64,000 bases of DNA. Source: Sweltsa coloradensis (lineage: Eukaryota > Arthropoda > Insecta > Plecoptera > Chloroperlidae). The stretch lies in the NCBI GenBank assembly GCA_024449915.1, contig JAMZAV010001445.1:124001-188000 (forward strand). The letters are read 5' to 3'. Shown here in pieces: positions 21,005 to 31,608 of the stretch. The notes under the pieces are model-generated. The model saw nothing but the letters and a program-made list of their open reading frames with translations, made no database searches and was not told the DNA's origin. Both the position numbers and the translations under genes were made by a program. The first letter of the stretch is position 1, and the number at the start of each line of letters is the position of its first letter.

Positions 21005-21430
21005 TTTGAGGTCTGGGCCCGGAGTAGAATTGGCCCAGAGCATGGCTCTGCTAATTGTAAAAGGCGTTTCAAGAGATAAAGTCCACCTCGCAAACATCAG
21101 CTAGTAAGAAGGGTAGTTTATATTACTCGCCGAAAGAAGAGGCGAGCTCTGGTAACCGTCGTCGGAGACACCTCCCCCTTCCCTTGACAACCTTCCCGAC
21201 GACAATGACAAAAACACAACGAACGATAACAAAGACGATGACGACCGCGACTTGAGAAACCCCCATTCCTCCCCTTACCCGTGGCTGGTTCTGACCAGCA
21301 TGGGCGCCTCCTCACCATATCACCTAGACTAGAGTGGTGCAATATGACCTAACGGATGACGCGTCCTTAATCTAAATAAACAAAACAATATGACCTAACG
21401 GATTGACGCGCCCTTAATCTAAATGGACCA
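21005..21430 (+). repeat. Rep-L copy, complete, with doubled tail
   Basis: All landmarks from GGGCCCGGAGTAGAATTGGC to GGATGACGCGTCCTTAATC are present. A second terminal piece follows directly (ATATGACCTAACGGATTGAC, GCGCCCTTAATC, 21389-21430), which is a head-to-tail duplication of the last 40 bp. Confidence 0.8.
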
Positions 21431-21694
21431 ATGAGTATAGGAATGTGTGTGTGTGTAAGTTAACCTGTCATGTGTGGAATACCCGTAAAAATTTGTATTT
21501 TAGTTGATTGCAGTATAGGATATAAATGATAGAATTTTGAGTACTTGGAATAAGGCCGCGTCAAGTGTAAGGGCATATAGCGCCACTATAACGAGGGCAA
21601 GAGAGGAAAGACCCATGCTTGCTCCAGCCTTAGGTATATATAGGCTATATGGGGAGGAAAAAAACGAATTTGGCGTTTTCCTTATTACAAATTA
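21431..21694. other. Unassigned stretch
   Basis: Has a short GT run near 21445. Nothing recognised. Confidence 0.3.
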
Positions 21695-21746
21695 TTGGAT
21701 AAGCGAAGCGAAGACTTCAATTTGACTGACCCCAAGAAAAATAGCT
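21695..21746 (+). mobile_element. FB-C element, left piece of a split copy
   Basis: TTGGATAAGCGAAGCGAAGA, CTTCAATTTGACTGACCCCA and AGAAAAATAGCT match the start of FB-C; the copy at 33178 has the same CCAAGAAAAATAGCT. FB-C sequence then stops and resumes at 29129. Confidence 0.7.
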
Positions 21747-21760
21747 ACACGCTAAATTAT

Positions 21761-21910
21761 TTGAGTGGTTTGTTTCACTCAAAACGCCGAGCGGATGGTC
21801 ACTTCACTCGTTTTGAGTGTTCGTCACTCATTTTTAACTGAAATTGTCACTCGATGTATTGGGTGATTATTATTTAGCTCAAATGTGCTGAGTGACCATG
21901 TGACACCGCT
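21761..21910. repeat. GAGTG/CACTC cluster, left end
   Basis: At least ten GAGTG or CACTC pentamers within 150 bp, several in palindromic pairs such as CACTCGTTTTGAGTG. The same vocabulary appears at the other end of the insertion. Subterminal repeats of this kind are where transposases bind in several DNA transposon families. Confidence 0.6.
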
Positions 21911-22056
21911 CTTTAGTTAGCGATGTTGAGTCAATAGTGAGCGATGTATATAAAGCTTGTTCAAGGGATTAGTGTTGAGATTTATCTAAGCGATGAATGG
22001 GGCTTCTCTTTATTGTATGTCTACTGTATTGTCCTGATCGGTGCCAAGTCTAGGGG

Positions 22057-22620
22057 ATGAATAGCAGAGATTTTACCGGCGACGTTTCAAACATGTCACT
22101 GGTAATAATTGCTTTTCATGTACTCATGACAAAGAACGAGTTAGGGCATTCCAATATATATCCACGTCCAGCATCGTCGAAACCAACTCGTCAGTGTCTG
22201 TTAGTTCGTGACCGTGTGCGCATTGCCAGTGTAAGTCTTCAAGGAAAAATGGTTATGACTGGTGTAGTGATGAAGTGTGCAACGTTCTAATAGGAAGGGC
22301 ATTTCTGCGGAAAACGCCGAAAAGTAAAAGGTAGGGCCTAAATGTCGACATCTGTTGTACTTCTATATGCACGAATAGTTCATTGTGTTTTCATTGTTTT
22401 AGTTGAAAACAACATAATATATCATGTGTAGGCCTAGATAAAACTTAAGACTATTTCACAGTGATGAAAAGAAAGACGAGTGGTCGGATGCAGGTAAAGC
22501 AGAAGTCTTTTCGATTTACAAGTGCGAGTAAACCAGATACCTATTCGGCCGACATTCTTCCGGTTGAGGGGAAACGTCTGTCTGGCCTCACCCCACAACC
22601 CTAGCCAGCTACCATTCAGG
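22057..22620. other. Unassigned interior of the 7.4-kb insertion
   Basis: A block at about 22404-22432 (GTTGAAAACAACATAATATA, TCATGTGTA) recurs in the same orientation at about 28703-28731. No gene recognised; the 77-codon frame at 22057-22290 has no family resemblance I know. Confidence 0.35.
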
Positions 22621-22665
22621 CACAGATAACAGAGTACACTACGCTAGTGTACTCTATTATCTGTG
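22621..22665. repeat. 45-bp hairpin
   Basis: CACAGATAACAGAGTACACT and AGTGTACTCTATTATCTGTG pair around a short loop with one mismatch. Half of it (GTGTAGTCTATCATCTGTG) recurs near 35066, so it is part of a dispersed element end rather than unique. Confidence 0.7.
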
Positions 22666-22899
22666 ATTCAGGCTGACAAAGCTTTGCTATTCAATAACTG
22701 GCCAGTGGACTGCGGAGTGCGGCTCACAGACCCTCATTATTCCACACTTACAATGACATTCTGTGAAAGGTTCTGTTGTTGCAAAAATTCGCGAGTAAAT
22801 AAAAATCAGTTTTGGGTACCTCACGGATTATTCATCACGATTTGTTTCTATAATAAAAATATTTTCTTGTAACTATGCAATAAAAATCTTAAGATTTAA

Positions 22900-23900
22900 A
22901 GCACAGCCAGATGGCCATTGTAGATTAAAATATTGTCAGACTATGAGGGACCTAGGCCCTTTGGCTGTGGCGTTACTCCTACCTGGGAGGCTGTACTAGG
23001 GACGTAGCGACCTTCCCTACTAGGACATAACTCCACCTAGGTCCTGAACTCATAGGATCGACCGGGACCTTGGGTTGATGAGGATTCTAGAGGATGCGGG
23101 GTAAAGAACAGTACATAACTACAGCTTTCAATTCAAAGAAGGGGCACTGTATTAAATAAACACCACATTCCTATTCTGACCGAGGGCTAAGCCTGTGCAT
23201 GCCGTTGCCTGACTGACGTGTTGGGTTCCCACAATTACTCTCTTAGTTACTCTTTAGATGCGAATACATGACTTACTTTATACCCTCAGGACTGTGGTAG
23301 GACGACTCTACGAACGGACTGCCCCTTTGGTTGGACCGCTCTCCCTCTGTAGACGCCGGACCCTCTGGAGTGGCCTGTAGTCGAACTCTTCCCTCTTGAC
23401 GGCTACTCGAACGCTTCTTCCATGTAGGTCTTGAGTCTTCACCGCATAGACTTATCCACTCACGGCTAAGTACCAGCTTCAAGGCTTACTCGGACCCGTC
23501 ACTCTTAGTACGTCTTTGCTCAAGTGTGATCTCAACTGGACTGCCCGGCTGGCGACCTTCCTCGTCCACGGGAGAGCTCGTCCCCCTCCCCGCCAACCAA
23601 ACCACGTGTCTCAATCGGCCAATCCGCGCCTCTTCTCCCTAGCCCCAGCTCCCAGAGCGAAACATCGCTTTACATAATTCGGCCAAATAAACATTCAACT
23701 CAGCATAAACATTCCATCGAAAATCCAGGATTGTTATACCAATACAACTGACGAAACCATCTGTCAGCACCTCACTCCGTAAACACACACCTCGTTATTT
23801 GGGCCAGCTTGATTACTTCACAGCCAACATTCCACTGACCAATCTAGGTCACATTGCAAATGACGTCAACCGTTAGGTAACGCCAAAGTTGTTACTTCCA
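22900..23900. other. GC-richer unassigned block, possible old LTR
   Basis: Clearly less AT-rich than its surroundings, with CT-rich and GA-rich tracts. It opens with TGTCAGACTATGAGGGACC. On the minus strand it would end in ACA and contains a 69-codon frame with no recognised domain. A solo LTR is one reading, but no matching inverted end was found. Confidence 0.2.
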
Positions 23901-24304
23901 ACTAATAAACACCTCTTGCTGCAACTCGATGCTTCTTAACTGAATAGAACTCCAGATATTCGGATAAACTATCCAAATATATGACAATATGTTACAAAAT
24001 CAACATTGTCTTGAAAATAATTATGCAACTAAAACTTTGATTGATTTTGAAAATAGGTAGACGAAAGTGTTAATTTATGAAAGTTTGTAAGTTATAGGCC
24101 TATGGATATTTAACAACTTTTCAGACCAGACATTCCCACACCACAATATATGTTATGTTAAATTGGTAAATGTGATGCCAATTTACAACAACCTCATTCA
24201 CATTGATTCAACTCGAAAAGAAAGAATACACACCATTGATTAAACCGTAACCAAGTATGTGCTAAAAACTCTTCTCTATCTAGATGAGCAGTAATAGAAT
24301 TAAC

Positions 24305-25082
24305 CTAGTGAGAGAAGCGAAGCGAACGAAGGGAATACTTCAATTTGACTAGGCCCTACCCACGATTAAAAAATCTTGCATGATGTGTGTTTGTTTTAAT
24401 TTTGAGTGCTTTTACGATGTTTGAGTTGGCTTTTTACCGGACAAGCTAATCCGATATTTCAGGTAAATAAATAATTCCGTATGTAGAGTCTACCCACTCA
24501 GTCACATAACTGATTTTCAGTGGGGACAGTAAACCAAAGTGACCACGCAATCGACGAGTGAGCGATAACCAACCAAAAATCGATTTTTTTAATAGGAAAT
24601 ATAGCAATCAGTGGTATGGACAGTGCGAACACTCGCGGATCAACGCCAGAATCAACTAGGCCGATTCAGAACAACTTTAAATTTATTATGTGCCTCGTTG
24701 CTAGGACGGCTCCAACGTCACCGTTTACAAATTCCTAAGACACGAACTGATGGACTTAAGTCCAAATCAGAAGTTAAAACTTCTGACTTTCGCGGGAATC
24801 GAACCTGGACTGCTGCATTGGAAGCAGATACGCTAACCACAAGAACAACGAGCCACACTATTTCAAAACCTTTGAATATGGCATGAATTTGAGTACAATC
24901 AAAGAAATGTATTTTATGGGCACTGATAGCTTTACTGTTTTGTGCCCTAAAACCCCAAATAACTAACTAACTATTTTGAGAAAATCAAACTATTACAATT
25001 TATTAACAAATGAAAGATAGCAGGGAGATACGCCACATACGCTCGTCCATCAACGCGACTATAAAAGGCATTCGCGAAAGGG
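24305..25082 (+). mobile_element. FB-C-like element carrying a SINE
   Basis: The left end GAGAGAAGCGAAGCGAACGA, then ATACTTCAATTTGACTAGGC, and the right end CTCGTCCATCAACGCGACTA, then AAGGCATTCGCGAAAGG, are FB-C termini. A reverse-strand SINE-T (24483-24858) sits inside. Without it the element is about 400 bp, shorter than clean FB-C copies. Confidence 0.55.
24483..24858 (-). mobile_element. SINE-T, full-length reference copy
   Basis: On the minus strand: CTTGTGGTTAGCGTATCTGC, TTCCAATGCAGCAGTCCAGG, a perfect B box GGTTCGATTCC, AAGTTTTAACTTCTGATTTG, GGTGACGTTGGAGCCG, CCTAGTTGATTCTGGCG, ATCGCTCACTCGTCGATTGC and the tail ACTGAAAATCAGTTATGTGA, CTGAGTGGGTAGACTCTA. The best preserved copy, and the one that defines head and tail. 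Confidence 0.85.
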
Positions 25083-25089
25083 GGGCAAA

Positions 25090-25620
25090 GTAGTACGATG
25101 GTGTGACACAGTTTGTGCAACAAAAGAAGAAAGTAAATTATACTATGGTGGTGTGACACAGTAAACAACTAAACAAGAAATGTAGTCAAAAGTATACAAG
25201 CACAATGGTGTAGCACAATTTGTAAACAAGAAGAGCAGACAATAATAAAGTGACAGTAAATATATAGAACGTCGGTGTGACTTGTGAGCAGTTTGCACAA
25301 AAGAAAAGCATGCAATAATAAATATAATAATAATAACATAATGATAATAGCAGCGTGTTCGTAACACATTGAAAATATTTTTTTTAAAGTACGGCGGTAT
25401 GAATATGATACAAGTTGTTAACATAAAAAGTAGACAATAATAAATTAGTACATCGGTCTGACACACAGCACGGTAAATTGGTGCAAACTATAAACAAGAA
25501 AAGTAGACAATAATAAAAGTATGGTTCGTCGGTGTGACACAGTTCGTACACATTGAAAGCGAGATTGAAAGTAGGCATTTAACGTAGCACGGCTGTGTGA
25601 CATTCACGTAACACATTAAT
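25090..25620. repeat. Degenerate minisatellite, about eight units
   Basis: Units of about 45-120 bp share GGTGTGACACAGTTTGTA and ACAAGAAAAGTAGACAATAA. Starts lie near 25100, 25147, 25205, 25271, 25392, 25453, 25527 and 25590. On the minus strand this yields open frames with a recurring YYCLLFLFTNC-like stretch that simply reflects the unit. It lies directly after the FB-C-like right end. Confidence 0.75.
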
Positions 25621-25639
25621 ACAATTACAGTTATTAAAT

Positions 25640-26480
25640 TAGAGTTTGTTATAAAAGTTGACATATCTACATCTTTGTCCTCATTTGCCTTTTTTGGATT
25701 GGGAATTTTGTGTCTCTGTTATTGTAAGGCAAATCTCCATAACTCTCCTGTCAAAATTCTAGGAGGAAACCATTCATTGTCCGAAAGATGCGTGGCCATA
25801 CACACATTCTCTCTCTCTCTCGCTGTCGTCTCACTGTCTGAAGCGGATGTCGAACCCTTTCTTATTGTATTGCAACTGAATGCAATCTTGACCAGCTCTC
25901 AGAAATAAAACATGAATTTTATTTGCACAATATAGTTTTACGTCATTTATGGAAACTTGTGGGCATGATACTAGAATTTACGTTTCTTAGGTGTGTAGAT
26001 TGAGGGGACACTGTTTGTGTTTTATGACATTGATTGATTGAGTTGTAGTGTAAATGATTTTTGAAGAAAATAAACAGCACTTTTTCAACGTTTTTTCAGT
26101 TACCAGTAATGACTGATTGTCGTGATGCACTAGATATATTTACACCCCGTGCCCCCTTTTCACGCAACGTAACAACGTCAAGTTCCTTAGATAAAAGTTC
26201 ATTACACAATTAGACAAAGCTATTCGATTACTGCAAAACAAACAACGAATATTGTTTCATTTTATTATAGAGTTCTCCTATTTATCTATAAAGTTATTGT
26301 CAAACGCGACCTTAGGTATGATACCACAGTTTAAATTTCCAGGGAAAATATTACGAAACAAAAAATAAATCCACCAAACTTGCAACGCAAAAATACATCT
26401 CGAATACACACATCAGCCTAAATAGTTTCAAAATCAACGCGAACCGCGTCTGTATTGTTGTTACTATAAATACAACGTAA
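25640..26480. other. Unassigned AT-rich stretch
   Basis: No repeats of the window and no gene recognised. Short CT tracts occur near 25805-25830. Confidence 0.3.
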
Positions 26481-26482
26481 TT

Positions 26483-26600
26483 TCTCGATTTGGTTAGTCG
26501 GGAAACACTCCCGTAAGTGTAATGATTTACTACAATTCAGAAAAAATATCCCGGTCGGGGCGGACTTTTTTAATTTCGGAATTGTAGTAAAAAATTACAA
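26483..26600. mobile_element. Small MITE F copy
   Basis: TTTCTCGATTTGGTTAGTCG, GGAAACACTCC, then a hairpin with arms TTTACTACAATTC (26526-26538) and GAATTGTAGTAAA (26579-26591). The same order, less palindromic, is inserted in a Rep-L copy at 60656-60828. Confidence 0.55.
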
Positions 26601-28839
26601 CATGTGCACGATGCACATACCGAAAATATATTGCAGGCATACATTTTGCACTGATGAAACTCTACAGAGTAATAAAAACGACTCACTTACAAGTAACACT
26701 GGCACCTTCTAGTTTTGCAACACTTCGTCCACCTATTCGAAACACGAATGGACTAAAAAATGTAACGACAAATAATTATACTCCCTGAAATCTGACATCC
26801 GACTGACGAAAATTTAGATTGTTTGCAACTGCACGTGCATTTGTATGGAAATAGATGGAAATAGGTAAATGTTATTGTAAGATTGAAAGAATCTTCCAGG
26901 AAAAAAATCCTCGCAGATCACGCCTCAGTCAGTCTAACATGGACCAAATTCCATATTTGTATGGCTATGGATTCAACCAGGGTATAGTCAACTTGTAAAT
27001 AATAATGTAAGCATAAATAAAATAACAATGGTATAGTCTTCTTTTAAATAGAGTTAAAAAATGTTCGTTAATTGCTTGTTGAACCGGTAAAAAGTAATTA
27101 CTTGAACTAATGGATTAATTAATTACTGTAGTAAATTTGCAGTTTGTGTGTGTATGTATGGAATGTAGCTTGAACAATAATCTTTACAATGCTTGAGTGG
27201 GGTAATTATGTTGATATCATATCATATTGCTGAACTTGATTGCGTTGAACTCTAAAATTAAATAAGGTGAATAAGTGCGCTTACCGTAATTAATATATCA
27301 AATGAAATGAGATTATATAGGCCTACATGCACATTGCACAACTTACCAGAACTAACTAATCCTAATATCATGCTAATTTGGCTCTAACTGTAGAAATGTA
27401 CACTCTGTTGAAATGGAAACTTCCAAAAATTAAATAAATTATTTTAATTATTAATATTCGATTCATTCAATTTGATAAGCTATTTCACTATCCACTATAC
27501 TTGAAAAGTAACCTTGTCTAGAATATCGATATCTTGTGTTAGACTGAAACGTTGAAATTATTGTTATGGTTGACCACGGTAAAATTTCGAATTAAATATC
27601 CAGAATTAACAATTATAATTAACTTGGTCAATCTAATTAGTAGCAGAAATTCCATTTGTAACCCAAATTAACTACTCATATTCTCATTTGGCTTGAAATT
27701 GACTAGTTTATTTGTGGAAATGTTAGTTCATAACAAATATAACTATTGTTTTAATGTTTCAATGATTTTGAATCATTATAATATAATATGCAAATAAGAT
27801 AAAATTTTGACACCTTCGATTTTTCTAGATTTTGAGTTTGTTAAATTAAATATAATGAAAAAGAACGATTTCTGTACAATTTGTTATTCCGGATCTCTTC
27901 CGCTATAAGTACTGAAACACAAAAATCTCGAAGCAATCTGTGGCATTTGGATTAGAATTGATTTTCTCGAACATAGCGTCTAACAAATGCGAAATCTACT
28001 TGTGACCGATAAAAAAAGGATATTCTTTGGGTCCTTCGACCATGCCTGCGACCTAACAAAAGGCTTCTCTGAGCAACAGACAACCACCAATTACCCCCAG
28101 TGCGAGGCTGGCGCCTAGCTAGTACCACCCCTCCAACGGCTCTTTCAAGCAGTTCAGTTTCTGGACGCGCTACATCAACAAAGCGCTAGTAGTATTCACT
28201 GTCGGATCAAATTTCTGTGAATAACTGAAGGTAAAAATTTCATGAATTTTAATTTTAAAAAAATACAAAATAATGCCAAGTTGTTAGGCTTGACGTGAAC
28301 TATGTTAGATAATGAGCTAAAACTTCATACCATTGTTCAATTATCCGCAATACGCATTCGAAATGTACAACGTTGTGATTTTTTTCTTTGGTTCCCATCA
28401 CTTTTTTTTTAAATATTCTGTTTTTATAACCTAGATCGTTCAAAGTTGTAGGTTGTTGAATTTTTTCAACGGCCTAGCATAAAAACTAATACGAAAAAAC
28501 ATCTTCTGACCAAGTCTCTGCATGCACATTGCAAAGGCTGTCTATTAAATACTCTTAATGGAAATTTTTATATGCATGCCTTTTCATGGGCGTCCACAGT
28601 GAGGTGAGAGAACGCAGTCGTCCATCTACATATCAATGTGATGTTTGCATACAGCTGCTTTAATACTATTTTGAAGTTTTAAGATATTGACCTATTAACA
28701 TGAGTTGAAAATAGCATAATATATCATGTGTACCTATATGCAACACGTATACTGAATTTAAAGCTACTTGAGCGATTTATCTCCCTTGCCCTCTCACCTC
28801 TACTTTTTGATTGAATTTCGATATTTTTTTAGGGAAGTT
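26601..28839. other. Unassigned AT-rich interior of the 7.4-kb insertion
   Basis: No open frame of note, no match to other repeats in the window except the shared block near 28703. It could be unique host DNA or decayed transposon interior. Confidence 0.3.
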
Positions 28840-29110
28840 AGTTTGTCTCAATTTTGAGTGATTTTCGCTTCTATTTGAGTTATTAATAACCTAAATAGAG
28901 AGTACCTTTGAAGCCAAAATATCGCTATTATTTGAGTGAATTTCGATCTTTTATTAGCGATTATCACCCGTATTTCAGAGTGAAAATTTCGCTCAATAAT
29001 TGAGTGGAATTATTTCACTCAATTCTAGGAGTGGTGGTCACTCAGAAAGAGTGGTGCAAATACAAGCTAAAAAAGGAGCGAAATTTCACTCGATTTGAGT
29101 GTTTTTCCGC
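28840..29110. repeat. GAGTG/CACTC cluster, right end
   Basis: Repeated TTGAGTGA, TTTCACTC, GAGTGG and TTCGCTC words, including TTCACTCGATTTGAGTG, lead into the right inverted repeat at 29107-29128. It mirrors the left cluster. Confidence 0.6.
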
Positions 29111-29128
29111 TCTTTTAATTTAGAGTGT

Positions 29129-29540
29129 AAGGTGTTTTTGTCCGTTTGGTCCCTCTTTACTGGGCAAACGACATAAAAGATCTTGATGAATATTGAAGAA
29201 TACCTTAAAATCTCTCCTTGAAATCTCTGAACTTTGATCTGAAACGTTTTTGGGTACACTCACAGAAGTATTTCCTGTGAATATCGTACTTTTATATTTT
29301 TTTGCGATTTTAGTTAAAATATTTTCGTGATATTTGTCCCGCGACCGGGCAAACGGCTATTCTGCTTTTGATTAAACTTAATGGGTAAGTTTGAAATCAC
29401 TTAAGTTAGATGTGTTTGGATTTACGGGACAATCTTATAAATATTTCTCACAGAAATCTTACTTTCAGGTCAACGACAATCAACCATAAAAGCTCATCCG
29501 TCAGCGCGACTGGAAGAAGCGTTAGCGAAACGACCTAGTC
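29129..29540 (+). mobile_element. FB-C element, right piece of the split copy
   Basis: Continues from GGTGTTTTTGTCCGTTTGG through AACGTTTTTGGGTACAC, AATATCGTACTTTTATA and TTTTCGTGATATTTG to AAAGCTCATCCGTCAGCGCG, GCGTTAGCGAAACGACC. Joined to 21695-21746 it makes one FB-C copy of usual order. Confidence 0.7.
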
Positions 29541-29881
29541 ATACATATTTTATGCCGATTGGTTTGTTACCTATAATGCATGCGTCTTCCACTTGCCCCT
29601 TGAGTTTATTTACAGCGTTGAATACAAACCAATTCACTAAATGTGGTCATGCCAGGATAAAGTGATTGCCGAAGAAAAGGGTCAAAAAAGTATTTTTTAA
29701 TTTTAGTACAGAGATGCTATTAATTTGTTTCTTATTGTACACAAACCTACATATTTGAAACACAATTAATAAAGTCACCGTCACGTTTACTATACTTAAA
29801 AATATTATCACAACAATATTCCACCCTCCGTTATATTAACTCGATGTATAGCGAAGAAATAATAAAATCAAGAAGTGAGGA
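29541..29881. other. Unassigned AT-rich spacer
   Basis: Nothing recognised. Confidence 0.3.
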
Positions 29882-29993
29882 CCCGGCGCCTCCACCAACA
29901 ATGCTATTCTTATGGAGTTAAAACTTTTCTTACTCTACCCGGCACCTCCACCAACAATGCTATTCTTATGGAGTAAAAACTTTGCTTACTCAA
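29882..29993. repeat. Tandem duplication, 56 bp
   Basis: CCCGGCGCCTCCACCAACAA at 29882 and CCCGGCACCTCCACCAACAA at 29938 begin two near-identical copies that end in a TTACTC stretch. Confidence 0.85.
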
Positions 29994-30017
29994 ACCGTCG
30001 CCTCAACCATCTCCGCC

Positions 30018-30395
30018 TGGGCCCGGGGTAGAATTGGCCCAGAGCATGGCTCTGCTAATCGTAAAAGGCAATTCAAGAGAAAAAGTCCACCTCGCAAACA
30101 TCAGCTAGTAAGAGCGGAGTAATACTTCCCGAAACTAGAGGCGAGCTCTGGCAATCGTCATCGGGGACACTTTCCATTTCCCCTGACGACCATCCCGACG
30201 ACGATGACAATTTACACGACGAACTATGACGATGACAAAGACGATGACGACCTCGACGAGAGAACCCTCCCAATACTCCCCCTACCCGTGGATGGTTCTG
30301 AAAAGCATAAGACTTTCCTCAACAGAACACCTAGGCTAGAGTGGCGTATTATTACCTAACTATTGACGCGACCTCAATACACATAAACCAAACTA
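30018..30395 (+). repeat. Rep-L copy, complete
   Basis: From CTGGGCCCGGGGTAGAATTG through GCATGGCTCTGCTAATCG, GAGGCGAGCTCTGGCAATCG and ACGACCTCGACGAGAG to CTATTGACGCGACCTCAAT. The terminal stem has lost pairing in this copy. Confidence 0.8.
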
Positions 30396-30469
30396 TAAAA
30401 TACAACAACATATTACAACAAATTTAGCGCTACTTTTAATAATAATTAATTATTTAAAGGCTAATAATC

Positions 30470-31116
30470 AATATTGTTTTCACAATGGAGTTCTATTTTG
30501 ACAGTGTCAACAATCAACCAATGTGTTTTGGAGGCTAGATGATCGTCAAAGACGTGCTTTACACTACCGTATCTTAAATAAAGTTAGAAAACAATATAAT
30601 CATCAAACACACCATCAACTCATGTCAATATCTTACAATCTCACAGGCGGCGCAATATGACCTAACCGGTTGAAGCGCCCTAGTTTCTCACGTGGTACAT
30701 GTTCATCCCCTGGGGCTCTGGCGTCGTCTGAGAACCGAGGCTTATAATACATTCTAAGGATGTTCCGTATCAGCCTGTTGATTCTGGTGCTGTCCGTGGC
30801 TGGAATCGTGTCCACGCAGCTTGGTTGATCGGTGTTTCGATCTAAAATATGCTGGTCTCTAGTTGGTCATTGTTCGCTTGTTGATGGTGTCAGCGCCTAC
30901 AGAGTTGACTTGGTCAGCTTTAAATTAAATCACCCTCACTGAAAATCAATTCTGATTTATTTATTTTATTAAGCAAGCGTTGAATTCATTCAACTCGACA
31001 CGCAGAGACAACGTTGAACCTTGTTCACAATAAAGGTACCAATATGAATAAAATTTCATTTCCTTTATGTGGTGACGATTTAAAATGCATTTCTGTTCAA
31101 TATACTAGATTTTCAA
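30470..31116 (+). repeat. Composite block, copy 1 (Rep-R + SINE-T + 145-bp tail)
   Basis: Contains a Rep-R variant with GTTCTATTTTGACAGTG and its GGCGCAATATG terminus (to 30692), a SINE-T body (30765-30960), and a tail with AAGCGTTGAATTCATTCAAC, AGAGACAACGTTGAACCTTG and TTCTGTTCAATATACTAG. The same three parts in the same order occur at 33854-34604. Confidence 0.7.
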
Positions 31117-31186
31117 GGTAGTAGGGGAGGAACAGGCATCTCTTGCGCCTTTCGTACAAGAGTTTTGCGAAGTTGTATTCTAAAAG

Positions 31187-31562
31187 GACCTCGCCTGGGC
31201 CCGGGGTAGAATTAGCCCAGAGCATGGCTCTGCTAATCGTAAAAGGCAACTCAAGAGAAAAAGTCCACATCGCAAACATCAGCTAGTAAGCGGGGAGTAT
31301 ATAACTCCCCAAACCTAGAGGCAAACTCTGGCAATCGTCGTCGTGGACCTTGCCCCTTCCCTTGACGACCCCCCGGCGACGATGACAATGACACAACGAA
31401 CGATGACAAAGACGATGACGACCGCGACGTAAGAAACCCCCCTTCCTCCCCTTACCCATAACTGGTTCTAACCAGCATGGGCCCCTCTTCCCCACCCCCC
31501 TTAGGCTAGAGTGGTGCATTTTGACCTAACGGTTGACGCGTCCTTATTCCAAATAAACCAAA
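31187..31562 (+). repeat. Rep-L copy, complete
   Basis: Clean unit with GGGCCCGGGGTAGAATTAGC, the hairpin GGGGAGTATATAACTCCCC, GACGATGACGACCGCGACGT, ACTGGTTCTAACCAGC and the tail CGGTTGACGCGTCCTTATTC. The CTGGTTCTAACCAG version keeps the stem by changing both arms' flanks. Confidence 0.85.
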
Positions 31563-31608
31563 AAAATCGGAACCACTGTGGACTCCAGCTTCAGGACGAT
31601 ATATAACA

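Larger units (their letters stand above)
21747..29128. mobile_element. 7.4-kb insertion with GAGTG-rich terminal inverted repeats
   Basis: The left end ACACGCTAAATTATTTGAGT (21747) and the reverse complement of the right end, ACACTCTAAATTAAAAGAGC (to 29128), are inverted repeats of about 22 bp followed on both sides by dense GAGTG/CACTC pairs (21761-21910 and 28840-29110). It interrupts an FB-C copy at a defined point. Inside are other repeats (SINE-T, an FB-C-like element, a minisatellite, hairpins). No transposase-like frame is visible, so if it is one transposon it is non-autonomous or decayed. Two separate elements bounding unrelated DNA remain possible. Confidence 0.55.

Noticed and set aside
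22900..23900. Solo LTR on the minus strand
   Set aside because: The TGTCAGA start was not matched by a TCTGACA end at a sensible distance, and no flanking duplication was found. Left as an unassigned block.
25675..25908. 77-codon frame with a hydrophobic start, like a secreted peptide
   Set aside because: No family resemblance, CT microsatellite inside, and no supporting context.
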